NCBI GenBank assembly: GCA_028564925.1
Contig: CM053029.1
Span: 32,274,025 to 32,338,024 of the forward strand
Reading direction: 5' to 3'
Origin: Lithobates sylvaticus
Taxonomy: Eukaryota > Chordata > Amphibia > Anura > Ranidae
Length of the DNA: 64,000 bases
Below, in pieces: positions 23,022-33,149 of the stretch. Under the pieces are notes generated by a model. That model ran no database searches. It saw nothing but the letters and a program-made list of their open reading frames with translations, and had not been told where the DNA came from. A program made the translations under genes and the position numbers. Positions within the stretch are counted from its first letter, which is position 1; each line of letters opens with the position of its first letter.

Positions 23022-23278
23022 TATAAAAGACCTGTCAGACGGAGCGAAGCCTCACACAGCGGGAGCCTCCCATTGCGAGGAGCGGCCCGACAGAAGAACA
23101 GACGCCAACGCCATGGAAGAAGATGCCGGACGAGAAGGACGAGAAGACCGGCACAAGAAGAAGCGGATCGGAGGAAGAAGAAGATGGAAGAAGAAGATGG
23201 AAGAAGATGCCGGAAGGAGAAGATGAAGAAACCGAAGGATGAAGAAAGGAAGACCAGAAGAAAGAAGAATTTAATAAA
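23022..23278 (+). other. Mini transcription unit (TATA to AATAAA), forward copy
   Basis: TATAAAA at 23022-23028, GC-rich leader, a 39-codon frame at 23123-23242, then AATAAA at 23273-23278 followed by a T-rich tract. The peptide (MPDEKDEKTG...EETEG) is acidic with an Arg/Lys patch and has no domain I recognise. Two inverted copies at 22219-21967 and 22901-22658 keep the same layout. It could be a non-coding transcript, with the frame there by chance. Confidence 0.4.
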
Positions 23279-24860
23279 GGAATTGTCAAAGACTGTCTCC
23301 TGTCATTTTTACAATTTTTGACACTTTTTTTGTGAAATGGTAGGGGTACTTTTGTACCCCCTTACCATTTCACACAGGGGGGGGGCCGGGATCTGGGGGT
23401 CCCCCTGTTAAAGGGGGAATCCAGATTCCGATAAGCCCCCCGCCCGCAGACTCCCCACAACCAATGGCCAGGGTTGTGGGGATGAGGCCCTTGTCCTCAT
23501 CAACATGGGGACAAGGTGCTTTGGGGGTCTCAGACCCCCAAAGCACCCTCCCAATGTTGAGGGCATGTGGCCTGGTACGGTTCAGGCGGGAGGGGGGGCC
23601 GCTCTCGCCCCCTCTTTTCCTGCGGCCTGCCAGGTTGCGTGCTCGGATAAGGGTCTGGTATGGATTTTGAGGGGGACCCCACGCCATTTTTTTTTTTTTT
23701 TGGGCCGGGGTTCCCCTTAAAATCCATCCCAGACCTGAAGGGTCTGGTAAGGATATTTAGGGGGGACCCCACGCCATTTTTTTATTTTTTTTGGCTGGGG
23801 TTCCCCTTAATATCCATACCAGACCTGAAGGGCCTGGTTATTGAATTTGGGGGGACCCCTACGCTTTTATTTTTTTTTTATCAATGAATGATTGTTCTCT
23901 GTGTTACGGAGCTGACATTTCATTAGCCGCGAGTGATTTTAAATAGCTTTTTTTCCTGCAAAAATGACACTTTGTGCAGGAACAGTTCTCTATATTAGAT
24001 ATACTAAATCTCGAATTCATTCGAATCATTCGAAGCATTCGTTATATCCGCTATTATAATTTCTTTCATATTAGTTGAAATTCGATATTTGTAGTTGGAT
24101 TTATTAACGATTCGCAATGATTCGTAACGATTCGTAGCGATTCGTAAACTTGAAATTTAAATTCGATATTTGTAGTTGGATTCGAATTGTTCTCTGTGTT
24201 ACGAGAACCGACAATTCATTAGCCGCGTTAACGATTCGTAACGTTTCGTAACTTTACTAACGATTCGAAAAAATGTTTACGATTTGTACGAAATTCGTAT
24301 TTCGTATGAATTCGAACGGAATTTCGTACACGAATTACGAATTTTTTTATATACGAAACGGAACGAAACGAAACTAAACACATTTTTTGACAGTTCCCAT
24401 GTCTACCCAGTATTACACTGTGCAATAGGATAAGGGACACAGCCACTTCATGGCAACCCAGTCCTGAGCTGGTTTCAAAGGTAACCAGCACTGTACTTTT
24501 TACAGTCACCATGCACACATACTCCTACCTGTCGCTGGGTCAGCTGTTCAGGGTCCACAAGCCTGGTATAAACCAGAGTAACGGGGTCTTTCAACAGGGG
24601 TCAACCTTCCAGCTACTCTCGCCAGCCTTTCAGGGCCTCCCCTTTTTGGGCATTACTGGTTGTGCTGCCAGGTTTGACCTGGTAGTAACTGGAGGGGGTC
24701 ATCTGGCAGTTAGTGACCTTGAACCTATAGACCCCCGCAACAAGGTCCTCTGCAGCAAAGTAGCGTTCCACCAGCTCAACCAGACTATCTTTTGAATTTG
24801 GGTCTGCTTGCCTCACCCACCTACAACTCAGGAGATAGAGCAATTCTCTCCACTATTTAG

Positions 24861-25104
24861 TAGACATGTGCATTCGTTTTCGTCCAAATGCATTTTCGTT
24901 CCGATTTCGGGTATTTTCGTTATCGTTTTAACAAACGATAACGAGTGTGCAGAATCCGAAAACCGAAAGATCCAACATAAACAAATGCTTTATTTTCGTT
25001 TTTGTTGCGACAACAGTTCGATATAGATAGGAGATTCGACATGACGCTGATAATAGTGATCTGTGTCCATCGAACCTGAGGTCGAATGTGCCTAAACTTA
25101 GCTC
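24861..25104. mobile_element. TAGACATG-type hAT end (truncated)
   Basis: Begins TAGACATGTGCATTCG with the subterminal palindrome CGTTATCGTTTTAACAAACGATAACG, like the other TAGACATG elements. The opposite end is not visible; the sequence passes into a tandem array. It replaces the upstream end of the gypsy fossil. Confidence 0.5.
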
Positions 25105-25395
25105 TATTCAGACAGAAGCTGCATATGATGGGCACAGAAGCTGCATATGGTGAGCACAGAGGCCGCTTTAGGTGGGCACAGAAGCTGCATATGGTGGACA
25201 CAGAAGCTGAATATGGTGGGCACAGAGGCTGCATATGATGGGCACAGATGCTGCATATGATGGGCACAGAGGCTGCATATGGTGGGCACAGAAGCTGCAT
25301 ATGATGGGCACAGAGGCTGCATACGATGGGCACAGAAGCTGCATGTGATGGGCACAGAAGCTGTATATGATCTGCACAGAGGCTGCATATGATGT
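25105..25395. repeat. 21-bp minisatellite
   Basis: About 14 units of AGCTGCATATGATGGGCACAG with A/G variants. The minus-strand Cys/Ala/His frames are artefacts. Confidence 0.9.
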
Positions 25396-25504
25396 AAATG
25401 GGAAATAGCGCTGTGTTACAGGCGCAAATGTTTTGTAAATACGAAAACGGCCGTTGCGCATCGCCGCATGCTGCAACGCATGGCGCAAACCGTTCGTAAA
25501 TCAG

Positions 25505-26391
25505 CCCCATGGTGTCCTATCATTGGAGTCATTGGGCCCCATTGTTAGTGTCATTGGGAGGAATTGTGCCCCATAATTGTTGTCATTGGGCTTCATTGTT
25601 GGTATAATTGAGAAGAATAGTGCCCCATCATTTGTGTCATTGACAGGCATTGTGTGCCATTGTTGGTGTCACTGGGAAGAATTGTGTTCCATCAATGGTG
25701 CCATTAGGCCCATTGTTGGTGTCATTGGGAGGCAGTGTCTCATCATTGGAGTCATTGGGGCCCAATGTTAGTGTCACTGGGAAGAATTGTGCCCCATAAT
25801 TGGTGTCAGTGGGCTTCATTGTTGGTGTAACTGGGAAAAATAGCACCCCATCATTTGTGTCATTAGCAGGCATTGTGGGAAATCATTGGTGTCATTGGGA
25901 GGAATTGTGTTCCATCATTTATGCCATTAGGCCCATTGTTGGTATCATTGGGAGGCTTTGTGTCCCATAATTGGAGTCATTGGGCCCATTGTTAGTGTCA
26001 TTGGGAGAATTGTGCCCCATAATTGGTGTCATTGGGCTTCATTGTTGGTGTAATTGGAAAGAATAGCGCTCCATCATTTGTGTCATTGGCAGGCATGGTG
26101 CGCCATCACTGGTGTCATTGGGAGATATTGTGTTCCATCAATGGTGCCATTGGGAGATATTGTGTTCCATCAATGGTGCCATTAGGCCCATTGTTGGTGT
26201 CATTGGGAGGCATTGTGTCCCATCATTGGAGTCATTGGGGCTCATTGTTAGTGTCATTGGGAAGAATCGTACCCCTTTATTGGTGTCAGTGGAAGGAATT
26301 ATGCTCCATTATTGGTATCAGTGGATGAAATAGTGCCCCAAGGGCCAGATAAATACAAGCAAAGGGCCGCATCTCCGTTTGGAGACCATTG
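25505..26391. mobile_element. Tandem array ending in a hAT-like terminus
   Basis: 25505-26335 is a run of diverged units around GGTGTCATTGGG and GGAATTGTGCCCCAT (about 30-45 bp each). It ends GGGCCGCATCTCCGTTTGGAGACCATTG at 26364-26391; the inverted end reads CAATGGTCTCCAAACGG, like a common vertebrate hAT terminus (CAGTGGTCTCCAAAC). The left end is not identified. Confidence 0.5.
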
Positions 26392-26479
26392 TTTTAGAGG
26401 AAGGCATTGGTATGGCGGAGTGGTGTGATCTCTGCTAGACATATATGCTAGATTGATGATTCTGATGGTAAGCGCATTA

Positions 26480-27660
26480 TGAAACATGTAAACTAATCCC
26501 GTCCTGGGACTAATCCTGCTTAATTTATTCATACTTTCATAGATGATATAGAGGATGGGATAAATGGCTCATACTCAATATTTGCGGATGATACAAAAAT
26601 AAGCAGGGCAATAACTTCTCCGCAGTATGTGGAAACCTTACAAGAAGACCTAACCAAAATAATGGGGTGGGCAACTACATGGCAAATGAGGTTTGGCTCG
26701 GTTCACATTGGTGCGATGCAGGAAGTTCACACTGCAATCTGCGAAACGCTGGGAGTGTCAATACAAATTTAATGACACCCCCAGAGCGGTTCACATATCG
26801 CAGTGCGAACTGTCAATTCAGACAGGAATCGGATGACATGGGTGTGAACACCCCATGCAATCCAATTCTGGGGCGGACAAAAAAAAAGGGTACTGCGCAA
26901 ATTTGGTCCGAATGTGATGCAAATTCAATCTGTATGGCCGAGTTTGCATCGCACAGACATCGCATTTGATTCGCACAGCAGTGCGGTGCGTATCACATGC
27001 AATGTCTGACATCGCACCAATGTGAACTGAGCCTAAATGTTGAAAAATGTAAGGTAATGCATTTGGGTGCCAAAAATATGAATGCAAGTTACTGGCTAGG
27101 GGGAGAACCTCTGGGGGGGGGGGATCTAGGATGGAAAAGGATCTGGGGATCCTAGTAGATGATAGGCTCAGCAATGGCATGCAAGCTGCTGCAAGCAAAG
27201 CCAGCAGAATATTGGCATGTATCAAAAACGGGATCAACTCCAGAGATAAAACGATAATTCTCCCGCTCTACAAGACTCTGGTCCGGTCGCACCTGGAGTA
27301 TGCTGTCCAGTTCTGGGCACCAGTCCTCAGGAAGGATGTGCTGGAACTGGAGAGAGTCCAGAGAAGGGACACAAGTCTAATAAAGGGTCTGGAGGACCTC
27401 AGCTATGGGGAAAGACTACAAGCATTGAACTTATTCTCTCTAGAGAGGAGACGCTTGAGAGGGGATGACCCTAGCATAGGGAAAAAAAATTCAGTGAAGG
27501 GGAATTTAAAAAGACACGCGACCATTCACTGAAATTGGAAGAGAAGCGGTTTAACCTTGAACTGTGTAGAGGGTTCTTTACTGTCACAGAGGTAAGCGTG
27601 TGTAATTCTCTTCCACAGGCAGTGGTATCAGCAGGGAGCGTCAATCGTTTAAAAAATGAT
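26480..27660 (+). pseudogene. CR1 ORF2 C-terminal part, broken
   Basis: Readable blocks: a degraded GPILFNLFI-like stretch, then DDIEDGINGSYSIFADDTKI with the RT catalytic FADD; then NVEKCKVMHLGAKN after the MITE; then a 133-codon frame (27131-27532) EKDLGILVDDRLS...LYKTLVRSHLEYAVQFWAP...LERVQRRDTSLIKGLEDLSYGERL...SLERRRLRGD, the usual CR1 C-terminal region. A G-run near 27112 shifts frame, and a changed segment follows RRLRGD before RFNLELCRGFFT. Endonuclease and most of RT are absent (5' truncation). Confidence 0.85.
26695..27033. mobile_element. MITE inside CR1, GGCTC.GTTCACATTGG ends
   Basis: 24-bp terminal repeats: GGCTCGGTTCACATTGGTGC on the left and, inverted, GGCTCAGTTCACATTGGTGC on the right, both continuing GATG. 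Removal rejoins the CR1 frame (WQMRF/NVEKCK). The target duplication is only 1-3 bp and unclear in the T/A-rich flank. A run of short internal direct repeats (TTCACA, GCGATG) is present. Confidence 0.75.
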
Positions 27661-27959
27661 TAGATGGGCACCTTAATGACCACAACATACAGGGGGACAG
27701 GGGCGGACTGACAACTCATGGGGCCCCCGGGCAATAGAAGATCATGGGGCCCCCTTGGTCCCCACACTCAAGCCACACCTGTACAGGGAGACACGGGGGG
27801 AGGGAGAGCAAACAGGGGGATTGTGTCTGTCTGTGTCTGTCTGTCTGTGGCGGGGGGGGAGAAAGCACACTGGTGGACACTGGGGGGGGGGGGGGCACAC
27901 TGGGGAGGGAGATTACAATGGTGGACACTGTAGGGGGGGAACACACAAACAGGGGGACA

Positions 27960-27972
27960 CTGGAGGGAGAAT

Positions 27973-28014
<42 letters not shown>

Positions 28015-28351
28015 GGACACTGGAGGGAGAGCGCACACGCAGGGGGGGACACGCACACACAGGGGGACACTGGAGGGAGAGCACACACACGGGGGGGGGG
28101 GGGACACTGGAGGGAGAGCGCACACACGGGGGGGGGGGGACACGCACACAGGGGAACACTGGAGGGAGAGAGCACACACAGGGGGACACTGGAGGGAGAG
28201 AGCACACACAGGGGGGCACACACACACAGGGGGACACTGGAGGGAGAGCGCACACACAGGGGGACACACACACAGGGGGACACTGGAGGGAGAGCGCACA
28301 CACAGGGGGGCACACAGGGGGACACTGGAGGGAGAGAGCACACACAGGGGG

Positions 28352-28392
<41 letters not shown>

Positions 28393-30345
28393 GGGACACT
28401 GGAGGGAGAGCGCACACACAGGGGGGGGACACACACACACACACACACACAGGGGGACACTGAAGGGAGAGCGCACACACAGGGGGGACAGGCACACACA
28501 GGGGGACACTGGAGGGAGAGCGCACACACAGGGGGGGACAGGCACACACAGGGGGACACTGGAGGGAGAGCGCACACACAGGGGGGGACAGGCACACACA
28601 GGGGGACACTGGAGGGAGAGCGCACACACAGGGGGGGACAGGCACACACAGGGGGACACTGGAGGGAGAGAGCACACACAGGGGGCACACGCACACACAG
28701 GGGGACACTGGAGGGAGAGCGCACACACAGGGGGGGGGGGGGGGACACGCACACACAGGGGGACACTGGAGGGAGAGCGCACACACAGGGGGACACTGGA
28801 GGGAGAGTGCACACACAGGGGGGGGGACACGCACACACAGGGGGACACTGGAGGGAGAGCGCACACACAGGGGGACACTGGAGGGAGAGTGCACACACAG
28901 GGGGGGACACGCACACACAGGGGGACACTGGAGGGAGAGCGCACACACAGGGGGGGACAGGCACACACAGGGGGACACTGGAGGGAGAGCGCACACACAG
29001 GGGGGGGGGACAGGCACACACAGGGGGACACTGGAGGGAGAGCGCACACACAGGGGGGGGGGGACAGACACACAGGGGGACACTGGAGGGAGAGCGCACA
29101 CACAGGGGGGGGGGGGGACAGGCACACACAGGGGGACACTGGAGGGAGAGAAAGCACACACAGGGGGGGGGGGGGACAGCACACACAGGGGGACACTGGA
29201 GGGAGAAAGCACACACACAGGGGGCACTGGAGGGAGAAAGCGCACACACACAGGGGGACACTGGAGGGAGAGCACACACAGGGGGGGGGCGCACACACAG
29301 GGGGACACTGGAGGGAGAGCGCACACACAGGGGGGGGGGGACAGGCACACACAGGGGGACACTGGAGGGAGAGTGCACACACAGGGGGGGGACAGCGCAC
29401 ACACAGGGGGACACTGGAGGGAGAGCGCACACACACAGGGGGGGGGGGGGACAGGCACACACAGGGGGACACTGGAGGGAGAGCGCACACACAGGGGGGG
29501 GACAGGCACACACAGGGGGACACTGGAGGGAGAGCGCACACACAGGGGGGGGGGGGGGGGACAGGCACACACAGGGGGACACTGGAGGGAGAGCGCACAC
29601 ACAGGGGGGGGGGCAGGCACACACAGGGGGGCACTGGAGGGAGAAAGCACACACAGGGGGCACACGCACACACAGGGGGACACTGGAGGGAGAGCGCACA
29701 CACAGGGGGGGGGGGACAAGCACACACAGGGGGACACTGGAGGGAGAGCGCACACACAGGGGGACACTGGAGGGAGAGTGCACACACAGGGGGGGGACAG
29801 CGCACACACAGGGGGACACTGGAGGGAGAGCGCACACACAGGGGGACACTGGAGGGAGAGCGCACACACAGGGGGGACAGGCACACACAGGGGGACACTG
29901 GAGGGAGAGCGCACACACGGGGGGGGGACACGCACACACAGGGGGCCACTGGAGGGAGAGCGCACACAAAGGGGGGGGCACGCACACACAGGGGGACACT
30001 GGAGGGAGAGCGCACACACAGGGGGGGACACGCACACACAGGAGGACACTGGAGGGAGAGCGCACACACAGGGGGGGGGACACGCACACACAGGGGGACA
30101 CTGGAGGGAGAGCGCACACACAGGGGGGGGACACGCACACACACAGGGGGACACTGGAGAGAAAGCGCGCACACACAGGGAGGGACACGCACACATAGGG
30201 GGACACTGGAGGGAGAGCGCACACACAGGGGGGGGGCACACACACAGGGGGAAACTGGAGAGAGAGCGCACACACAGGGAGGGACACGCACACACAGGGG
30301 GACACTGGAGGGAGAGCGCACACACAGGGGGGGACAAGCACAGGG
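27960..30345 (+). repeat. G-rich minisatellite A, about 30-50 bp units
   Basis: Unit: CACACACAGGGGGACACTGG followed by AGGGAGAGCG, then a second CACACACAG with a variable G run (5-17 G) and GGACA.G. About 45-50 units with expanded CA tracts (27973-28012, 28351-28390). No stop codon exists in any of three minus frames nor in two plus frames over most of its length. Frames of 900-1268 codons result and are not genes. Confidence 0.95.
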
Positions 30346-30359
30346 GGGGGGGACACGCA

Positions 30360-31527
30360 CACAGGGGGACACTGTGGGCTGGGGTGACACTGTGGGCTGG
30401 GGTGACGCTGGGGGGACATTGTGGGCTGGGGTGACGCTGGGGGGACACTGTGGGCTGGGGTGACACTGTGGGCTGGGGTGACACTGTGGGCTGGGGTGAC
30501 GCTGGTGGGACACTGTGGGCTGGGGGGACCCGGGGCACTGTGGGCTGGGGTGACGCTGGGGGGACACTGTGGGCTGGGGTGACGCTGGGGGGACACTGTG
30601 GGCTGGGGTGACGCTGGGGGGACACTGTGGGCTGGGGTGACGCTGGGGGGACACTGTGGGCTGGGGGGACACTGTGGGCTGGGGTGACGCTGGTGGGACA
30701 CTGTGGGCTGGGGGGACACTGTGGGCTGGGGGGACACTGTGGGCTGGGGTGACGCTGGTGGGACACTGTGGGCTGGGGGGACCCGGGGCACTGTGGGCTG
30801 GGGTGACACTGTGGGCTGGGGTGACGCTGGGGGGACACTGTGGGCTGGGGTGACGCTGGGGGGACACTGTTGGCTGGGGTGACACTGTGGGCTGGGGTGA
30901 CACTGTGGGCTGGGGCGACGCTGGGGGGACACTGTGGGCTGGGGTGACACTGTGTGCTGGGGTGACACTGTGGGCTGGGGTGACACTGTGGGGACACTGT
31001 GGGCTGGGGGGACACTGTGGGCTGGGGTGACGCTGGGGAGACACTGTGGGCTGGGGTGACGCTGGGGGGACACTGTGGGCTGGGGTGACGCTGGGGAGAC
31101 ACTGTGGGCTGGGGTGACGCTGGGGAGACACTGTGGGCTGGGGTGACGCTGGGGAGACACTGTGGGCTGGGGTGACGCTGGGGGGACACTGTGGGCTGGG
31201 GTGACGCTGGGGAGACACTGTGGGCTGGGGTGACGCTGGGGAGACACTGTGGGCTGGGGTGACGCTGGGGGGACACTGTGGGCTGGGGTGACGCTGGGGA
31301 GACACTGTGGGCTGGGGTGACGCTGGGGGGACACTGTGGGCTGGGGTGACGCTGGGGAGACACTGTGGGCTGGGGTGACACTGTGGGCTGGGGTGACGCT
31401 GGGGTGACGCTGGGGGGACACTGTGGGCTGGGGTGACGCTGTGGGCTGGGGTGACGCTGTGGGCTGGGGTGACGCTGTGGGCTGGGGTGACGCTGTGGGC
31501 TGGGGTGACGCTGGGGGGACACTTGTG
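30360..31527 (+). repeat. 29-bp minisatellite B
   Basis: About 40 units of GGGGTGACGCTGGGGGGACA plus CTGTGGGCT, with shorter 14-15-bp GGGGTGACACTGTGGGCT-type units mixed in. It continues array A's strand bias, giving nearly 3.6 kb of purine-rich plus strand. Confidence 0.95.
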
Positions 31528-31587
31528 GCGGTCCTGTCCTGGTAATTTACTCACTGATGCTGATGCTCCCCGCCGGCCCCTCCACTC

Positions 31588-31640
31588 TTCTCTTCTCTTC
31601 TCTTCTCTTCTCTTCTCTTCTCTTCTCTTCTCTTCTCTTC
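31588..31640 (+). repeat. (TCTTC)n microsatellite
   Basis: About ten perfect 5-bp units, a local pyrimidine-rich tract between array B and the terminal hairpin. Confidence 0.95.
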
Positions 31641-31911
31641 CATTAGGGGCCCGGACTCGGCCGAGTGAAGCGGCTGTATTACATGCCGCGAATACCGCTA
31701 GCGGCGCGCGGCTCCCCGCCGGCCCCTCCTTCCCTCCCGTCCGTCCCAGGTGACGTCACAACGCATACAGTAGAAGCACCTGGGACAGACGGGAGGGAAG
31801 GAGGGGCCGGCGGGGAGCCGCGGGCCGCTAGCAGTATTGTTAGCGGCATCGCGGCATGTAATACAGCCGTTTCAAGTGGCCCCTCATGTGGCCGAGTCCG
31901 GGCCCCTAATG
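31641..31911. repeat. Long inverted repeat, about 110-bp left arm
   Basis: CATTAGGGGCCCGGACTCGG at 31641 is mirrored by the end at 31911. Arms (31641-31750 and 31774-31911) match closely apart from small indels, including GGCTGTATTACATGCCGCG, CGGCTCCCCGCCGGCCCCTC and CTCCCGTC.GTCCCAGGTG. The loop of about 23 nt carries a GACGTCA site. A GC-rich stem of this size should fold strongly. Confidence 0.9.
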
Positions 31912-32144
31912 GCCCCGGGCCCTCGGGCGGCGCCCGAGTCACCGACTTGTCAGTCCGCCCCTGGGGGGATACCATGTACTATTGACATAAACACACACAC
32001 ACACCATACATTGATATGTTGAACTGGATAGACTGGTGTCTTTTTTCAACCTCACCAACTATGTAACAGTGTAACACAAAGCAGGTAGGCATTTTTCGTT
32101 TCTCAGTCTGAAAATTATAGTTGTCTTCCTTTAAGATACACTCT

Positions 32145-32850
32145 AAGGCAGCCTTAATGAACCTTTTGAACACAGAGGAACCCTTGAAATAACTTCCTAG
32201 TCTCAGGGAACCTCTGCTAATAATGACTACATCTACAACCCATGATACATTAGTGCTATGGTCAGTGGGAACGAATGCTCCTTATGCTGCGTACACACGG
32301 TCGGAATTTCCGATGGAAACAGTCCGATGGGAGCTTTTCAATGGATTTTCCGACCGTGTGTATGCCCATCGGTCTTTTTCTGTCGGAATTTCCGACGGAC
32401 TTTGGATTGAGAACCTGTTCTCAATTTTTCCTATGGAAAACCTTTCTATCGGATTTTCCAATCGTGTGTATGCAATTCGGACACGCAAAATTCCGACGCA
32501 TGCTCGGAAACAATTCGACGCATGCTCAGAAGCATTAAACTTCCTTTTATAGCGCTGTCGAACGTGTTTTATGCCGCTGTGTTACTGACCGCCGGAATTT
32601 GGTGTGACCGTGTGTAGGCAAGACAGTTTGAGCGAAATTCCGTCAGAATTCCGACGGGAAAACCATCAGAGCTTTTTCCGACGAGAATTCCGACCGCGTG
32701 TACGTGGCATAACACTTGTGGTCATTGGGAAGATTTCTCCTTACACTTGTGGTCTTTGGGATAAGTTACCCCCTTACAGATATCTAAAAAGATCAATGGT
32801 GTCAGTGTGAAGAAAGCTCCTTACACTTGTGGTCATTGGGAAGAATGATC
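32145..32850 (-). mobile_element. hAT-like MITE relatives split by a newer MITE
   Basis: 32145-32284 (AAGGCAGCC...GAACCTTTTGAACAC...ATTAGTGCTATGGTCAGTGGG) is the inverse of the family at 819-1092. 32712-32850 holds three degraded tandem pieces of ACACTTGTGGTCATTGGGAAG. The MITE 32285-32709 lies between. Confidence 0.5.
32285..32709. mobile_element. MITE, TACACACGGTCGGAA family
   Basis: Ends TGCTGCGTACACACGGTCGG and, inverted, TGCCACGTACACGCGGTCGG, bounded by TA. Many internal GTCGGAATTTCCGA-like palindromes. Compatible with Harbinger-like (TWA) targets; see the tiny copy at 48884-48927. Confidence 0.7.
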
Positions 32851-32854
32851 CTTA

Positions 32855-33090
32855 TGCGGCGTACACACGCTCGGACTTTCCGACGGGATTGTCCGCCGGA
32901 CCTAGTCCAGCAGACAAACCGCCAGACTTTCCAGCGGCAGTCCGCCGGACTTTCTGATGCGTGTGGACTTGCCCACACACACCCAGACTTTTCCGGCGGA
33001 CAATCTGCCAGCGTTTTGTCCAAAGTCCGTGGGACTTTTGAAATGCTCAGACTTGCCTCGCACACAGAGGAAAGTCCGTTCATTTAGAAC
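32855..33090. mobile_element. MITE, TACACACGCTCGGAC family, right end unclear
   Basis: Starts TGCGGCGTACACACGCTCGG after TA; inside are repeated GTCCGCCGGAC motifs in both orientations. The right terminus is not visible, the sequence passing into TAGAACGTGACTCCAGG. Confidence 0.5.
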
Positions 33091-33149
33091 GTGACTCCAG
33101 GTTTAGGGGGCTAGCGAAGGCAGTGAATGCCGCCGCGCTAGCCCTGTCA

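Larger units (their letters stand above)
21050..24405. mobile_element. Large foldback hAT-like element, TAGACATG family
   Basis: Ends TAGACATGTGCG and CCCATGTCTA; 8-bp duplication CCCAGTAT at 21042-21049 and 24406-24413. Outer arms (about 21050-21880 and 23580-24405) are inverted copies: TTCGTACGAATT subterminal palindromes, then blocks around TGGTATGGATATTAAGGGGG with poly-A/T runs. The inner part repeats a unit of about 650 bp, twice inverted (21890-22330, 22560-22960) and once forward (22960-23360), each with a TATA box and AATAAA. The centre is a palindrome around CCCCATGACGTC (22935-22990). Inserted in the gypsy fossil. Related pieces lie at 33150-34290 plus 40599-40885, and at 58550-59455. 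Confidence 0.82.
16017..24860 (-). mobile_element. Ty3/gypsy retrotransposon fossil, Gmr1-like order
   Basis: Minus-strand parts in 5' to 3' order: gag-like region (about 24845-24430), integrase zinc-binding part (about 19410-19100), integrase C-terminal part (about 18450-18075), reverse transcriptase (about 17900-17300) and RNase H (about 17110-16730). Integrase lies before reverse transcriptase, as in Ty1/copia and the Gmr1 group of vertebrate gypsy elements, unlike ordinary gypsy. The element is clearly broken, with many breaks, and internally incomplete. It is split by four later insertions: 16338-16551, 18525-18990, 19465-20796 and 21050-24405. No LTR pair could be proved; 16017-16660 may be its downstream LTR. 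Four layers of insertion imply considerable age. Confidence 0.75.
27698..31963. mobile_element. Giant hAT-like element filled with G-rich minisatellites
   Basis: 17-bp perfect terminal repeats CAGGGGCGGACTGACAA and inverse. GGGGGA flanks both sides (27692-27697, 31964-31969), 6 bp exact. The CAGGGGCGG start is typical of Charlie-like hATs. Contents: about 250 bp of unique left sequence, array A (27960-30345), array B (30360-31527), a (TCTTC)n tract (31588-31640) and a 271-bp hairpin (31641-31911). No transposase. It interrupts a CR1 3' UTR. Confidence 0.75.
26445..32066 (+). mobile_element. CR1-like LINE, 5'-truncated, split by two insertions
   Basis: Coding part lies at about 26480-26694 and 27034-27660. 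The 3' UTR starts before 27697 and continues at 31970-32066 with the typical amphibian CR1 tail GAACTGGATAGACTGGTGTC, TTTTTTCAACCTCACCAAC, TATGTAAC. Interrupted by a MITE (26695-27033) and a 4.3-kb hAT-like element (27698-31963). Joining the flanks restores continuous CR1 sequence at both points. Confidence 0.85.

Noticed and set aside
22601-23321. Lys/Glu-rich 105-112-codon frames in the foldback hAT
   Set aside because: Several overlapping frames through AGAAGA/GGAAGA-type sequence; only the short MPDE frame is shared with consistent start and stop in all three copies.
27716-31554. Overlapping frames of 902 to 1268 codons on both strands
   Set aside because: They lie wholly in G-rich minisatellites whose units lack stop codons in several frames at once; composition is low-complexity Cys/Pro/Ser or His/Thr/Gly repeats.
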